DNA of 64,000 nucleotides, taken from positions 1-64,000 of the forward strand of contig NZ_NBDP01000016.1 of the NCBI RefSeq assembly GCF_004123845.1, written 5' to 3'. Source of the DNA: Allobosea sp. Tri-44. GTDB taxonomy: Bacteria; Pseudomonadota; Alphaproteobacteria; Rhizobiales; Beijerinckiaceae. Under the pieces are notes generated by a model. That model had not been told where the DNA came from and did not search any database. It saw nothing but the letters and a program-made list of their open reading frames with translations. Every line of letters begins with the position of its first letter. The first letter of the stretch is position 1. This document shows, one piece after another, positions 17,518-26,579 of this stretch. A program made the position numbers and the translations under genes.

Positions 17518-18816
17518 ATGACTCCTGCCGCCCGTATCAGCGCCGCCATCGAGGTCCTGGCGGACCTGATCGAGCGTCGGCGCCCGGCGGCCGATGCGTT
17601 GAAGGATTGGGGCCTGTCGCGTCGCTTTGCCGGTTCGAAGGACCGCGCCGCGGTCGCCTCGCTGGTCTATGACGCGCTGCGCCGCCGGGCTTCCTCCACC
17701 CACGCGCTCAGCGAGGAAACGCCCCGCGCGCTCGTCCTTGGCATGCTGGTCAGCCAGCGTGGAATGGCGGTCGAGGAAATCTCGGAGCTCTTCAACGGGC
17801 AAAATCACGCTCCGGCTCCGCTGACCGAGTTCGAGGTGGCTGGGCTCGTTGCCTTCGATCTCAATGCGGCGCCCGGCTGGGTGCGCGCCGATGTGCCGGA
17901 CTGGCTCTGGCCGTCCTTCGTGGCCGGCTTTGGCGACGATGCGGTCGCAGAAGGGCAGGCACTGGCGGGCAGGGCGCCGGCGGATATCCGTGCCAACCGC
18001 CTGAGGACCGATCGCGACAAGCTGCGCACAGCGCTAAGCCATCTTCAGCCGGAGCCGGGCGCCTGGTCTCCCGATGCCTTGCGCTTCCTGCCCGGGCCCG
18101 ATGGCCGCGGTCCTTCGCTGCAGAGCGAGCCGAGCTTCTTCAATGGCGAGTTCGAGATCCAGGACGAGGGCTCACAGCTTGTGACCCTGCTCGCCGGTGC
18201 ACGGCCGGGCGAGACGGTTGTCGACCTCTGCGCCGGCGCCGGAGGCAAGACGCTGGCGCTGGCCGCTGTGCTCGACGGGAAAGGGCGCATCTTCGCCACC
18301 GACCTCGACAGCCGCAGGCTTGCACCGCTGCACGACCGGGTCGCCCGCTCGGGCGCAGGCAATGTCGAGGTTCGCGTGCCCAAGAGCCGTGGCCACGATG
18401 CGCTTGCAGATCTTGCTGGCACGGTCGATCTTGTGCTCGTCGACGCGCCCTGTACTGGCTCCGGCACCTGGCGGCGCAATCCGGACGCGAAATGGCGGGT
18501 GCGGCCCGGCGCGCTGGCCGAGCGCATCAAGGAACAGGCGCAGGTGCTCGATCGTGCCGCCACGCTGGTCAAGCCGGGCGGGCGCATCGCCTACATCACC
18601 TGCTCAATGCTGCCGGAGGAGAACGACGTAGCGGTCGAAGCCTTTCTGGCGCGGCATGCTGGCTTTGCGCCGGTTGCGACACGCTCTCTGCTGAATACCG
18701 GCGAAGTCGATTTCGGCTTGCTCGCCCGCTTCGCCACGCGCGTCGGCCTGCAGCTGTCGCCGCGCCGGACGGGGACGGACGGATTTTATCTGAGCTGCCT
18801 CACGGCGCCAGTCTGA
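17518..18816 (+). CDS. RsmB/NOP-family rRNA (cytosine-5) methyltransferase
   Basis: A 432-residue protein. The N-terminal part (about 1-140) is helical and NusB-like. The SAM-binding Rossmann domain carries VVDLCAGAGGKTLALAA, and the two catalytic cysteines of m5C methyltransferases lie in VDAPCTGSGTWRRNPDAKWR and ITCSMLPEEN. It presumably methylates a cytosine of 16S rRNA; the RsmB target is C967 in E. coli. Several paralogues exist in alphaproteobacteria, so the exact target is uncertain and I leave the symbol blank. It precedes guaA by 51 bp and may be co-transcribed with it. Confidence 0.88.
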   Translation: MTPAARISAAIEVLADLIERRRPAADALKDWGLSRRFAGSKDRAAVASLVYDALRRRASSTHALSEETPRALVLGMLVSQRGMAVEEISELFNGQNHAPAPLTEFEVAGLVAFDLNAAPGWVRADVPDWLWPSFVAGFGDDAVAEGQALAGRAPADIRANRLRTDRDKLRTALSHLQPEPGAWSPDALRFLPGPDGRGPSLQSEPSFFNGEFEIQDEGSQLVTLLAGARPGETVVDLCAGAGGKTLALAAVLDGKGRIFATDLDSRRLAPLHDRVARSGAGNVEVRVPKSRGHDALADLAGTVDLVLVDAPCTGSGTWRRNPDAKWRVRPGALAERIKEQAQVLDRAATLVKPGGRIAYITCSMLPEENDVAVEAFLARHAGFAPVATRSLLNTGEVDFGLLARFATRVGLQLSPRRTGTDGFYLSCLTAPV

Positions 18817-18867
18817 TCCGCTCTCAGCGCCGTTGCGCGCTTGCGCGCGATGGCGTAACCGGGCGCG

Positions 18868-20445
18868 ATGAGCGCCCAGCCCCAAAACCCCGCCCATCAC
18901 GACTCCATCCTCATCATCGACTTCGGCAGTCAGGTGACGCAGCTGATCGCGCGCCGCGTGCGCGAGATCGGGGTCTATTGCGAGATCGCGCCGTTCCAGT
19001 CGGCCTCCGAAGCCTTTGCCCGGATGAAGCCCAAGGGCGTGATCTTCTCCGGCGGCCCGGCCTCGGTGCCGGATGAGGGTTCGCCACGGGCGCCGCAAGA
19101 GGTGTTCTCCTCCGGCCTGCCGGTGCTCGGCATCTGCTATGGCCAGCAGACCATGGCCCATCAGCTCGGCGGCAAGGTCGAGGGTGGTCATGCCGCCGAG
19201 TTCGGCCGCGCCGATGTCGAGATCGTCACCCCGTCGGCTTTGTTCGAAGGAGTCTGGGAGGAGGGCGGGCGCTATCCGGTCTGGATGAGCCATGGCGACC
19301 GCGTCACCCAGCTCCCGGCCGGCTTTTCCGTCAAGGCGACCTCCGAGAACGCGCCTTATGCGGTGGCGAGCGACGAGGGCAGGCGGTTCTATTCGACCAT
19401 GTTCCACCCGGAGGTGGTGCACACGCCCGATGGCGGCAAGCTGCTGCGCAACTTCGTCGTCGACATTTGCGGCTGCAAGCCCGACTGGAGCATGTCGGCC
19501 TATCGCGCCGAGATGCAGAAGAAGATCCGCGACCAGGTCGGCAAGGGCCGGGTGATCTGCGGCCTCTCCGGCGGCGTCGATTCGGCGGTTGCGGCCGTGC
19601 TGATCCACGAGGCGATCGGCGACCAGCTCACCTGCGTCTTCGTCGATCACGGCCTGATGCGGATGAACGAGGCGGAGGAGGTCGTCCGCCTGTTCCGCGA
19701 TCACTACAACATCCCGCTCGTCCATGTTGAAGCCGAAGAGCTTTTCCTCTCCGAGCTCGCCAAATGCGGGGCCGATCCGGAGGCCAAGCGCAAGACCATT
19801 GGGCGGCTCTTCATCGAGGTCTTCGACGCCGAGGCCGCCAAGCTCGGCGGCGCCGATTTCCTGGCGCAGGGCACGCTCTATCCCGACGTGATCGAGAGCG
19901 TCTCGTTCAGCGGTGGCCCCTCGGTGACGATCAAGAGCCACCACAATGTCGGCGGCCTGCCCGAGCGCATGAAGATGAAGCTCGTCGAGCCGCTGCGCGA
20001 GCTGTTCAAGGACGAGGTCAGGGTGCTCGGCCGCGAACTCGGCCTGCCCGAAGCCTTCGTCGGTCGCCATCCCTTCCCGGGGCCGGGCCTCGCCATCCGC
20101 TGCCCCGGCGAGATCACCAGGGAGAAGCTCGACATCCTGCGCAAGGCCGATGCGATCTATCTTGAGGAGATCCGCAAGGCCGGCCTCTACGACGTGATCT
20201 GGCAGGCCTTCGCCGTGCTGTTGCCGGTGCGCACCGTCGGCGTGATGGGCGACTACCGCACCTATGACCATGTCTGTGCGCTGCGCGCCGTGACCTCGGT
20301 CGACGGCATGACGGCCGATTTCTACCCCTACGACATGGCCTTCCTCGGCCGCACCGCGACCCGCATCATCAACGAGGTCAAGGGCATCAACCGGGTGGTC
20401 TATGACGTGACCTCGAAGCCGCCCGGCACAATCGAGTGGGAGTGA
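18868..20445 (+). CDS. guaA: GMP synthase (glutamine-hydrolysing)
   Basis: A 525-residue two-domain enzyme converting XMP, glutamine and ATP to GMP, the last step of guanine nucleotide synthesis. The class I amidotransferase domain has nucleophile Cys90 in [15 protein letters not shown] and the His-Glu pair in FHPEVVHT. The ATP-pyrophosphatase domain has the P-loop [14 protein letters not shown]. The C-terminal dimerisation domain ends in the invariant KPPGTIEWE. Length is full. It overlaps nothing and is followed by about 900 bp without a confident large gene. Confidence 0.97.
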   Translation: MSAQPQNPAHHDSILIIDFGSQVTQLIARRVREIGVYCEIAPFQSASEAFARMKPKGVIFSGGPASVPDEGSPRAPQEVFSSGLPVLGICYGQQTMAHQLGGKVEGGHAAEFGRADVEIVTPSALFEGVWEEGGRYPVWMSHGDRVTQLPAGFSVKATSENAPYAVASDEGRRFYSTMFHPEVVHTPDGGKLLRNFVVDICGCKPDWSMSAYRAEMQKKIRDQVGKGRVICGLSGGVDSAVAAVLIHEAIGDQLTCVFVDHGLMRMNEAEEVVRLFRDHYNIPLVHVEAEELFLSELAKCGADPEAKRKTIGRLFIEVFDAEAAKLGGADFLAQGTLYPDVIESVSFSGGPSVTIKSHHNVGGLPERMKMKLVEPLRELFKDEVRVLGRELGLPEAFVGRHPFPGPGLAIRCPGEITREKLDILRKADAIYLEEIRKAGLYDVIWQAFAVLLPVRTVGVMGDYRTYDHVCALRAVTSVDGMTADFYPYDMAFLGRTATRIINEVKGINRVVYDVTSKPPGTIEWE

Positions 20446-20943
20446 GCGGGCAAACGGCGGCGATTGGCGGCTTTGGCGTAGAGTTTCGCAGAGAGTGCAA
20501 CGATCTGCGGGCAGTTTCAGACTGCTGTCCTGGGCTATGGGTCGACCATCGATCCCACCCGCCTCGGCTGTTGCGAGGCCGGCATGGGCCATGCTTTGGC
20601 GACCGTCACCCGCAGCGTCCAAAGTCTGTTCGAAACACTCCAGCAGCATTTCGGTGAGGACCCGTACCTTCCGTGCGGGATGCTGACCTGGCGGGCGGAT
20701 GACATATATGCCTGCCGGAAGTGGTGGATGGCGTGTCATAACCGGAACGAGCGCGCCGGAGGCCACATATTCATGGGTGACGCCATCCGGGATTCAGGCG
20801 ATGCCGAGTCCTGCCAATGCTGCTCCCCGCGCAGTAATCCCAATGGCTCGAAGAAATATCTCCATTTGTCATTGATGGAGATAGCCGTGGGTCTAGCGTC
20901 AGATCAGTTGATCGACTAGCGGCCAATCCGCTGGGGTGTACTG
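20446..20943. other. Intergenic stretch after guaA; no confident gene
   Basis: Short frames cross this region on both strands (for example 20584-20919, plus strand). None has a ribosome site, a recognisable motif or consistent codon use. The stretch may hold a decayed gene. I see no RNA gene or clear terminator. Confidence 0.4.
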
Positions 20944-21171
20944 ATGACCGTTGCGCTCATCATCGTCATGGCAGCGTATTTCATCGTCGCAAGCCTGACT
21001 GCGCTCAATTCAGTGTTCGAAACCGAACGTAGCGTCCTAGCCGCCAAAGACCTCGCCGTTATTGCTCTGGTCAGCATGGCCTGGGCGTTCGTTGGCTGTG
21101 CGCTGCTGTTGGCGCAGGCCTGTCGGAGAACTTCCCTAAGGAAGCGCGGGTTCCTGCCCGCGGTTCGCTGA
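20944..21171 (+). CDS. Small two-helix membrane protein, hypothetical
   Basis: A 75-residue frame with two hydrophobic segments: about 3-23 (VALIIVMAAYFIVASLTALN) and about 37-58 (DLAVIALVSMAWAFVGCALLLA). It ends in an Arg-rich cytoplasmic tail. The amphipathic loop and positive-inside tail look protein-like. GGGG lies close upstream of the ATG. I do not recognise the family and it has no obvious partners, so it remains tentative. Confidence 0.42.
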   Translation: MTVALIIVMAAYFIVASLTALNSVFETERSVLAAKDLAVIALVSMAWAFVGCALLLAQACRRTSLRKRGFLPAVR

Positions 21172-21252
21172 CGCGCTCTGGTCGCTTGGAGCCCGCTGGT
21201 CCTGGCGAACAGCTCGCCATCCGCCGATCCCCGTTTCGAAGCAATCTCGATC

Positions 21253-21356
21253 TAGAGCATTTCCGCGTTTCTCCGAATCGCAGAAATACTCTAAGTTCTT
21301 GTTTTATCGCATTTTCTTCACGCGAACCGGTACCCACTTCGCTCGAAAATGCTCTA
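21253..21356. repeat. Rhizobiales-type palindromic intergenic repeat
   Basis: A 104-bp element bounded by inverted TAGAGCATTT / AAATGCTCTA termini. Inside, read on the minus strand, it contains GAGCGAAGTGGGTACCGGTT and CGCGTGAAGAAAATGCG. Sequences of this form recur between genes throughout many Rhizobiales genomes, where they behave as non-coding dispersed repeats with transcript-hairpin potential. I find only this copy in the window. It lies between convergent features just beyond the stop of the GT2 gene. Confidence 0.75.
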
Positions 21357-21368
21357 ACGTAGCGGACC

Positions 21369-22181
21369 TCAGAAATGCGCCTTCGGCTGGAGCTTCAGTG
21401 TCGTGCGCGTCGAATCCGCCATCTTCGACAGCAACCAATCGGGGTTGCCGAGGTTGAAATAGGTTTTCAAGGCCAAACGCCAGAACAGACGCTCCGCCTG
21501 CGATGACGGCCCATGCTGGGCGTAGATCCTGGCGTATTCGGCAGCGGTGCGGCTTCCGTGAATCGCGCTGTTGTTCACGCCCGTTCTCCGGAAGCAGGCG
21601 ATCGACTGGCTGATCCGCCCATAGGGTTCCTTTTTCAGGGCTCGGCAGAACATGTCGTAATCGCCGGCGTCCTTGTAGGAGATGTCGAACCCACCCAGTT
21701 CCTCGAAGAAGGTCCGGGAGAAATAGGTCGCCATGTGCATGATCGGATTCCAGCCCAGGCAGACCAGCATCCTGGGCGTCATCCAGTTGGGAGGCGCCGC
21801 GAGCCCGCCGAGGCTGTGCCCGCCTGAATCGATCCATCGGATAGCGCCGACCACCCAGCGCCGGCGGCTCCGGCGATAGGTATCCACCACCGCGGCAGCG
21901 GCCCCTGGCAGCATGACGTCATCGGCGCCCAGGAAGCCCAGCAACTCGCCCGACGAGTTGAAGGACCCCTTGTTGATGGCGTCGAAGATGCCGCTGTCCT
22001 TCCCCTGCATGACGCGCAGCCCGTAGCTGCGCGCGAGTTCGACCGTTCCATCGCTGCTGCCGCCATCGACGATGACGTGCTCGATCTCGATGTCGCGCGT
22101 CGCGTTCCGGCGAGCGGACTCGATGCATTCCTTCAGATAGTCGACGGCGTTCAGCGTCGGGGTCACGATTGTCACGATCAT
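21369..22181 (-). CDS. GT2-family glycosyltransferase (WcaE-like)
   Basis: A 270-residue inverting GT-A enzyme. It has TIVTPTLNAVDYLKECI at the N-terminus, IVDGGSSDGTVELA, and the metal-binding acidic cluster in LGFLGADDVMLPGA, where ADD replaces DxD. This pattern, including GKDSGIFDAINKG, is typical of exopolysaccharide GT2 enzymes such as WcaE and PslC-like transferases. It presumably adds a sugar to the repeat unit of the exopolysaccharide made by the genes at 28-56 kb. It is last in a minus-strand series after the two LuxR-type regulators, 31 bp from the nearest. Confidence 0.85.
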   Translation of the reverse strand: MIVTIVTPTLNAVDYLKECIESARRNATRDIEIEHVIVDGGSSDGTVELARSYGLRVMQGKDSGIFDAINKGSFNSSGELLGFLGADDVMLPGAAAAVVDTYRRSRRRWVVGAIRWIDSGGHSLGGLAAPPNWMTPRMLVCLGWNPIMHMATYFSRTFFEELGGFDISYKDAGDYDMFCRALKKEPYGRISQSIACFRRTGVNNSAIHGSRTAAEYARIYAQHGPSSQAERLFWRLALKTYFNLGNPDWLLSKMADSTRTTLKLQPKAHF

Positions 22182-22212
22182 GGATGCAGCTCCGCGCCTG
22201 AGGCTGGTGTGT

Positions 22213-22965
22213 TCACGAGAACCGCGGCGAGTTCGCCACGTCCTGCCTCGCAGCGATCATCGGCAGGTGCTCGTCTTCAGCTGCGCCGGACTCTTCGGCT
22301 ACCGGAATCCGGGTTACCGCGTTTTGCATCGCCCACATGGCTGCCTGGGTCCGATTCCTGACGCGGACCTTCCGCAGGATCGCCTTGACGTGGACCTTCA
22401 CCGTGGCTTCGGCGATCTCGAGCTTGCGCGCGATCACCTTGTTGGATTCGCCCAGCATGAGCCCTTCGAGAATGCTCACCTCGCGGGCCGAAAGGCCCTG
22501 GAATGGCGAGCCGTCTGCCCGCCTTTGCACACCTTGGAGGAGGCGCTGCGGCTCGACCGCGATCTCGGAGAGCTGCGACAGAAGTTCGGGTGGAAAGACG
22601 GCGCCATTGGCAATGACGACTTCCAGTGACGTGATGAGATCCTGCGCCGAAATGGATTCGACGAGATAGCCCACTGCACCGAGCTGGATGGCACGACGCA
22701 TCAGTTCGCGGCTGTCGCGGAGGGCGAGCGCCACGATCTTGGCGCTCTTGAACTGCCTTTTGATATCGCCGACGATCGAGCAGGACATGTCGTCGATCAC
22801 GACGATGAAAAGATCGGGAATCTGCTGGCTGGTTTCCGGCCTGTAGAGATCACAACTCGTCGTTCTCTGGCTTACATGGAAGCGTGCGCCATCCAATAAC
22901 TTCGTTATGCCTTCCCGAAGCAGGGCGTTGTCGCTCAGGACAGTGGTTTCGATGATTTCAGGCAT
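22213..22965 (-). CDS. LuxR-type regulator with degenerate receiver domain (no phospho-Asp)
   Basis: A 250-residue two-domain regulator. The C-terminal HTH_LuxR domain is intact (LSAREVSILEGLMLGESNKVIARKLEI, then TVKVHVKAILRKVRVRNRTQA). The N-terminal domain has the receiver fold but lacks key residues. The acidic pair is Ser11-Asp12, the expected phosphoryl-acceptor position is Val56 (in LFIVVIDDMS, with Asp at 58-59 displaced by two or three residues), and the conserved Lys is Glu103 (GYLVES). Phosphorylation in the normal way is unlikely. AAGGGGAG precedes the ATG. It neighbours a GT2 gene and may control polysaccharide synthesis. Confidence 0.85.
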   Translation of the reverse strand: MPEIIETTVLSDNALLREGITKLLDGARFHVSQRTTSCDLYRPETSQQIPDLFIVVIDDMSCSIVGDIKRQFKSAKIVALALRDSRELMRRAIQLGAVGYLVESISAQDLITSLEVVIANGAVFPPELLSQLSEIAVEPQRLLQGVQRRADGSPFQGLSAREVSILEGLMLGESNKVIARKLEIAEATVKVHVKAILRKVRVRNRTQAAMWAMQNAVTRIPVAEESGAAEDEHLPMIAARQDVANSPRFS

Positions 22966-23270
22966 CGGTACTCCCCTTTTACTCGGAACAAAACTGTTCT
23001 CAGCGAGCGCAACAGCGAGCATAAACTCGCCACTGCGTCGGCAAAAATATTACATCACGTTGTTAGAGAAACCTTCAGGTATGGTACGCTCGGTCTAATC
23101 AATCATGAGTACTGGGTGACGCAACAGGATGCGTGCAACCAGAAATTCATCGTTAATAATTAGTTCATTCGGATGCATTCGTCTTGTCGGGAAAATTACT
23201 ATCCCGTCAGGATAATCCTTACAACGAAGCCTGTCCTTGGCCGCCGATTTCGATCTCGGGCGAGCGGTTT
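22966..23270. other. Upstream region of the first LuxR-type gene
   Basis: 305 bp, more AT-rich than its surroundings, lying between two minus-strand regulator genes; it should hold the promoter of the downstream one. A small inverted repeat GAACA-AAAC-TGTTC lies at 22986-22999, about 20 bp before the start codon, and could be an operator. No gene is seen. Confidence 0.4.
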
Positions 23271-23951
23271 TCAGCCTGTCGGATCGACTTTGAGAATACG
23301 AAGCAGGTCCTTCGCGAGCACAGCCGCTTCGGTGCGGTTGCGGACGTTGAGCGTGCGCATCAACGCGGAGACGTGAATTTTCGCCGTTGGCTCGGCAATG
23401 TGGAGTGCCTGGGCGATTTCCCGGTTCGAAAGCCCATCAGCCAGCAGTGCCAGGACATCCTTCTGCCGGCGCGTCAGTCCGAACGGAGCCTGCTGCAGGC
23501 CGCTGCGGCGCTGCGGTGCTTCGCGAGCGCTATGCCCCTCTACCGAGGACCCGAATGACGTTAGCCCGCGTGGGACCGCGAGGCGTCCGGCGAGAACCTC
23601 CTGGACCGCCTCAACGATCTCATCATCTCGTTGCAATTTCGAAATGAAGCCGTGAAAACCTTCCGCGATATAGTGGAGGACCTGATCGAAGGTGCCGTTA
23701 CTGGAGATGACGATATAACGCGTCGTCGTAGAGGCGCGCTTGAAGTCCCAGATGATCTGCGGTTCGGTGGAACCGGTCATGCGCAGGCTGACCAGTACGA
23801 GATGGATCGGCTGGTCTTCCATCAGGCGACGCATCAGGCCTTCGAAATCTGGAGCTTCCAGAAACTCGGCGTCCGGCAGCGCAGCCTGCAGGATCGTGCG
23901 CAGACCCGTGCGGTAAAGCGCATGTTCGTCGGCAACGAGGATCCTTGTCAT
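23271..23951 (-). CDS. LuxR-type response regulator with Ser in place of phospho-Asp
   Basis: A 226-residue NarL/FixJ-type protein. The receiver keeps the acidic pair Asp8-Glu9 and the conserved Lys (GFISKLQ), but the acceptor position is Ser55 (LVLVSLRMTG, where active relatives have LVLLDLRMPG; the codon is AGC). The C-terminal HTH_LuxR domain is complete (LTRRQKDVLALLADGLSNREIAQALHI). It is similar in build to the regulator at 22213 and probably arose by duplication. It would have to act through a fixed conformation, a ligand, or heterodimers. It lies downstream of a canonical kinase-regulator pair. Confidence 0.87.
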   Translation of the reverse strand: MTRILVADEHALYRTGLRTILQAALPDAEFLEAPDFEGLMRRLMEDQPIHLVLVSLRMTGSTEPQIIWDFKRASTTTRYIVISSNGTFDQVLHYIAEGFHGFISKLQRDDEIVEAVQEVLAGRLAVPRGLTSFGSSVEGHSAREAPQRRSGLQQAPFGLTRRQKDVLALLADGLSNREIAQALHIAEPTAKIHVSALMRTLNVRNRTEAAVLAKDLLRILKVDPTG

Positions 23952-24212
23952 GTCTGCGCCGCCGGTCTGCTCGCCTTTGCAACGAGGGACGCGACCGCGC
24001 GGATGGGCTCCGCTGGTCGCAGGCGGCCCTCAAGCGCAGGCTTCTGAGCCCCCGCGCAATGTCGTAGCGGCAACGGTTCTTCAAGTCGCTACGCTCTTCG
24101 GGAGATGTGGTTAGGTGTCGCTTGGCCATTATTGTTGCGGCCGCGCCAAGTTGAGTACTCCGCGCAGGGCCAAATGCGGCTGCTCAGCCCGCCGATGGCA
24201 TAGCGACTACTG

Positions 24213-24872
24213 TCAGACGTCGAGAATCCAGCCATGACTGGCGCCATATCTGATGATGTCGAGGCGCGAGTGCAGCATTAGTTTCTTGCAGGCTCTGTAG
24301 CGGTAGGTTTCGACCGATTTGATGCCGAGGCCGACGCGCCGGGCGATCTCCTTATTGGAGTGGCCGACGGCGGCAAGGCGCAGGACCTGCGTCTCGCGGT
24401 AGGTCAGCGTGCCGTTCGCGGATGCGGCGGTCGCACCAGAGGCGGGGCAAAGCTTGCGAATCCATTCCGAGCGGAAGTCCTCCAGATCGGAATCGATGTA
24501 GACGCCGCCGCTCAGCACCGTTCTGATCGCCTGTGCGACCTTCTCGCTTGCCGAGGCTTTGAGGACATAGCCGCGAATGCCTATCCTAAGCGCCTTCTGG
24601 ACATAGCTCGGCTCCTCGTAGTGGGTCAGCATGACGATTCGCGTGTCGGACGCTCCTTCGAGGATGCGCTCGGCCAACATCAGACCGCTCATGCCCGGCA
24701 AGCCCATGTCGAGGACGACAATGTCGGGGCTTTGGTCGCGGACGAGCGCAAGCGCCTCGGATGCGCAAGTTGCCGTTCCGACGAGTTCGAGATCGGGCAA
24801 ACCGAGCACGAGGGCCTGCAGGCCGGCGAGAACAACCGGGTGGTCGTCGACCAGGATGAGACGTGCCATCAT
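24213..24872 (-). CDS. NarL/FixJ-family response regulator (canonical)
   Basis: A 219-residue regulator with all receiver residues: Asp9-Asp10, phospho-acceptor Asp55 (IVVLDMGLPGMSG), Thr in IVMLTHYEE and Lys in GYVLKAS. The LuxR helix-turn-helix follows (LTYRETQVLRLAAVGHSNKEIARRVGLGIKSVETYRYRACKKL). The start ATG overlaps the stop of the histidine kinase gene by 4 bp (ATGA), so the two are translationally coupled and almost certainly cognate. A second ATG directly follows. The targets are unknown; the glycan genes on either side are candidates. Confidence 0.92.
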   Translation of the reverse strand: MMARLILVDDHPVVLAGLQALVLGLPDLELVGTATCASEALALVRDQSPDIVVLDMGLPGMSGLMLAERILEGASDTRIVMLTHYEEPSYVQKALRIGIRGYVLKASASEKVAQAIRTVLSGGVYIDSDLEDFRSEWIRKLCPASGATAASANGTLTYRETQVLRLAAVGHSNKEIARRVGLGIKSVETYRYRACKKLMLHSRLDIIRYGASHGWILDV

Positions 24873-26047
24873 GATGGGGCACTTCCATGCAAGCCGCACG
24901 CCAATGGAGCAGTTGCCGTGACGATCGTGCCCTTGCCGAAACGCGGGCTGATCGCCAATGTCCCGCCAATGTCGGCCAGGCGTTGGCGCATTCCGCGGAG
25001 TCCGATGCCGGCGTCACTCCCTTCCGGTTCCGTCGCTTCCGCAGAAAAGCCGATGCCATCGTCGGCTATCGTCAGCGAGACTGAGCGATCGGTAAATTCC
25101 AGGATGACATCGACCCTCCGTGCGCCGAGCGCGTGCTTGAGCACGTTCGTCAGGGCTTCCTGAGCCACTCGATACAGCGCGTTCTCGACGTCGATTGGCA
25201 ACGGGTCTGGCTCGCTTCCTTTCTTCTTGAACGAGAAGCCGAGTCTGCCATCGGCCGCGACAGATGCCACCATGGATTCGATGGCGCGATAGAAGCCGAG
25301 CTCTTCGATGATGCGAGGCCGCCCGTTGACGACGGCATGATGGATCTTGCGCCCGATCCCGGCGACGTGCTCGGCAATTTCGTCGAGACGCTTTTTTGCG
25401 GACCCTTTCGCGCCATCCTGCAGGGCTCGCAGTTCCGCAAGGACGAGGGCCATCTCCTGCCCGGCATGATCATGCAGGTCCCGGGCGATGCGTTCGCGCT
25501 CGTCACAGCGGATGTGGTTGATCTCGTCCTGCAGTTCGTGCGTTCGCGCCTCCACGACGCGCAGCGCTTCAGCGACGAAGCAATATTGCTCGACCAGCCG
25601 CAGGCGGTCGCTGCGCAATTCGTCGAACTGCTGCACGGCAACGCGTTGCTGCCGCTCCGCCGTCAGGCGCCGTATCCGCTCCGCGGCCGCGGAAAACCGT
25701 GTGTCGAGCACTGGGAACAGACGTAGCAGAAGCGTGGCCGGGCGGTTTCGGCGTCGGGGGACCAGCACGTTGCCGAAGCAGCGATAGTCGACTGCGCCAT
25801 CCGGGCCATCAAAACTGACCCGTTCGATCAATGGTTGGCGCGAGCCAGAGCAGGCGCGAAGATAGGTCTGCAAGGTCTCGGCGCCGCCCGCGCACAGATC
25901 GAGAAGCGAGGATATCGAGTTCGTGGGATGGAGAAGCTGGCTAGCGGCGCGATTGAACGCGTGGACGCTTCCATCGCTCAAGGCGATGACCGACGGCTCG
26001 AGATAGGTCTCGAGGTCTAGTTCATGCCGAAGCTGGAGATGCATCAT
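24869..26047 (-). CDS. Cytoplasmic HisKA_3 (NarX/DegS-type) sensor histidine kinase
   Basis: A 392-residue kinase without membrane segments. Residues about 10-115 form a PAS-like sensory region (VIALSDGSVHAFNRAASQLL). A coiled coil (about 118-180) leads to the HisKA_3 dimerisation/phosphoacceptor helix ERERIARDLHDHAGQEM with His192. The HATPase domain shows the N box (ALYRVAQEALTNVLKHA), G1 (DDGIGF) and G2 (GIGLRGMRQR). It should phosphorylate the coupled regulator at 24213. Its start lies inside the end of the upstream metOD1 gene (26-bp overlap), suggesting that this protein modulates it. Confidence 0.92.
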   Translation of the reverse strand: MMHLQLRHELDLETYLEPSVIALSDGSVHAFNRAASQLLHPTNSISSLLDLCAGGAETLQTYLRACSGSRQPLIERVSFDGPDGAVDYRCFGNVLVPRRRNRPATLLLRLFPVLDTRFSAAAERIRRLTAERQQRVAVQQFDELRSDRLRLVEQYCFVAEALRVVEARTHELQDEINHIRCDERERIARDLHDHAGQEMALVLAELRALQDGAKGSAKKRLDEIAEHVAGIGRKIHHAVVNGRPRIIEELGFYRAIESMVASVAADGRLGFSFKKKGSEPDPLPIDVENALYRVAQEALTNVLKHALGARRVDVILEFTDRSVSLTIADDGIGFSAEATEPEGSDAGIGLRGMRQRLADIGGTLAISPRFGKGTIVTATAPLACGLHGSAPS

Positions 26048-26579
26048 CTCGGAAGTATTCCCTCGTATCGGGGCCCAGTTCCGTTCGCTTCAGATGAAGG
26101 ACGACGCGGCAGCCAGGGGCGCCTCTGGCGATCGTTTGCTCGAGATCCACCGCAGCGTATCCGACCGTGTTGGCGGCCATCCGGCCGAAGATGTTCGAGG
26201 TCAGCATGCAGAGGGAAGGGTGGTTCGCAGCAGCCTTACCGAGAGGGCAGGCGCCATTACCAAATACGACGCGGTCCTCGTCTTGCTCGATCAAAGAAAA
26301 ATTCCCGCCTGCGCGGTTCTTCAGATCGATCAGAACCTCGATCAGCTGATTGCGGTTGAGGTTTTGGGTGCCCAGCGCAGTCTTGTATTGCTTCTCGATA
26401 TCGGCTCCCAACCGCGCGGCGATGCTGCTGACATAGACGCAGGCATCCTCGACTCCCGCTATGGTCTCCAACAGCTCCGCCATGTTGGCGACCAGCGCGT
26501 TGAAAAGACCATGGTGGTCGAATTCGATGTCAAGCGAGCCGATGCTCGGCGACGTCACGTTTGTGGCCGATGGAGTCAC
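26022..26579 (-). CDS. metOD1-domain (methanogen output domain 1) protein
   Basis: A 185-residue soluble protein. Its C-terminal half matches the metOD1 family (PF18546): VVFGNGACPLGKAAANHPSLCMLTSN followed by GYAAVDLEQTIARGAPGCRVVLHL. Three conserved cysteines (in ACPLG, LCML and GCRV) could bind a metal or sense redox state, but this is not established. The N-terminal half is helical. metOD1 domains occur in signalling proteins of methanogens and proteobacteria. Here the gene is first in an overlapping three-gene unit with a histidine kinase and response regulator, so it is a likely co-sensor. The start is a GTG at 26579 with AGGAGG upstream. Confidence 0.82.
   Translation of the reverse strand: MTPSATNVTSPSIGSLDIEFDHHGLFNALVANMAELLETIAGVEDACVYVSSIAARLGADIEKQYKTALGTQNLNRNQLIEVLIDLKNRAGGNFSLIEQDEDRVVFGNGACPLGKAAANHPSLCMLTSNIFGRMAANTVGYAAVDLEQTIARGAPGCRVVLHLKRTELGPDTREYFRDDASPASA

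Noticed and set aside
18604..20766. 720-codon open frame on the minus strand opposite the RsmB-like and guaA genes
   Set aside because: It mirrors two confidently identified plus-strand genes, has low-complexity high-GC composition and no protein motif.
20584..20919. 111-codon plus-strand frame after guaA
   Set aside because: No ribosome site, no recognisable motif and Cys/Trp-rich composition unlike neighbouring genes.
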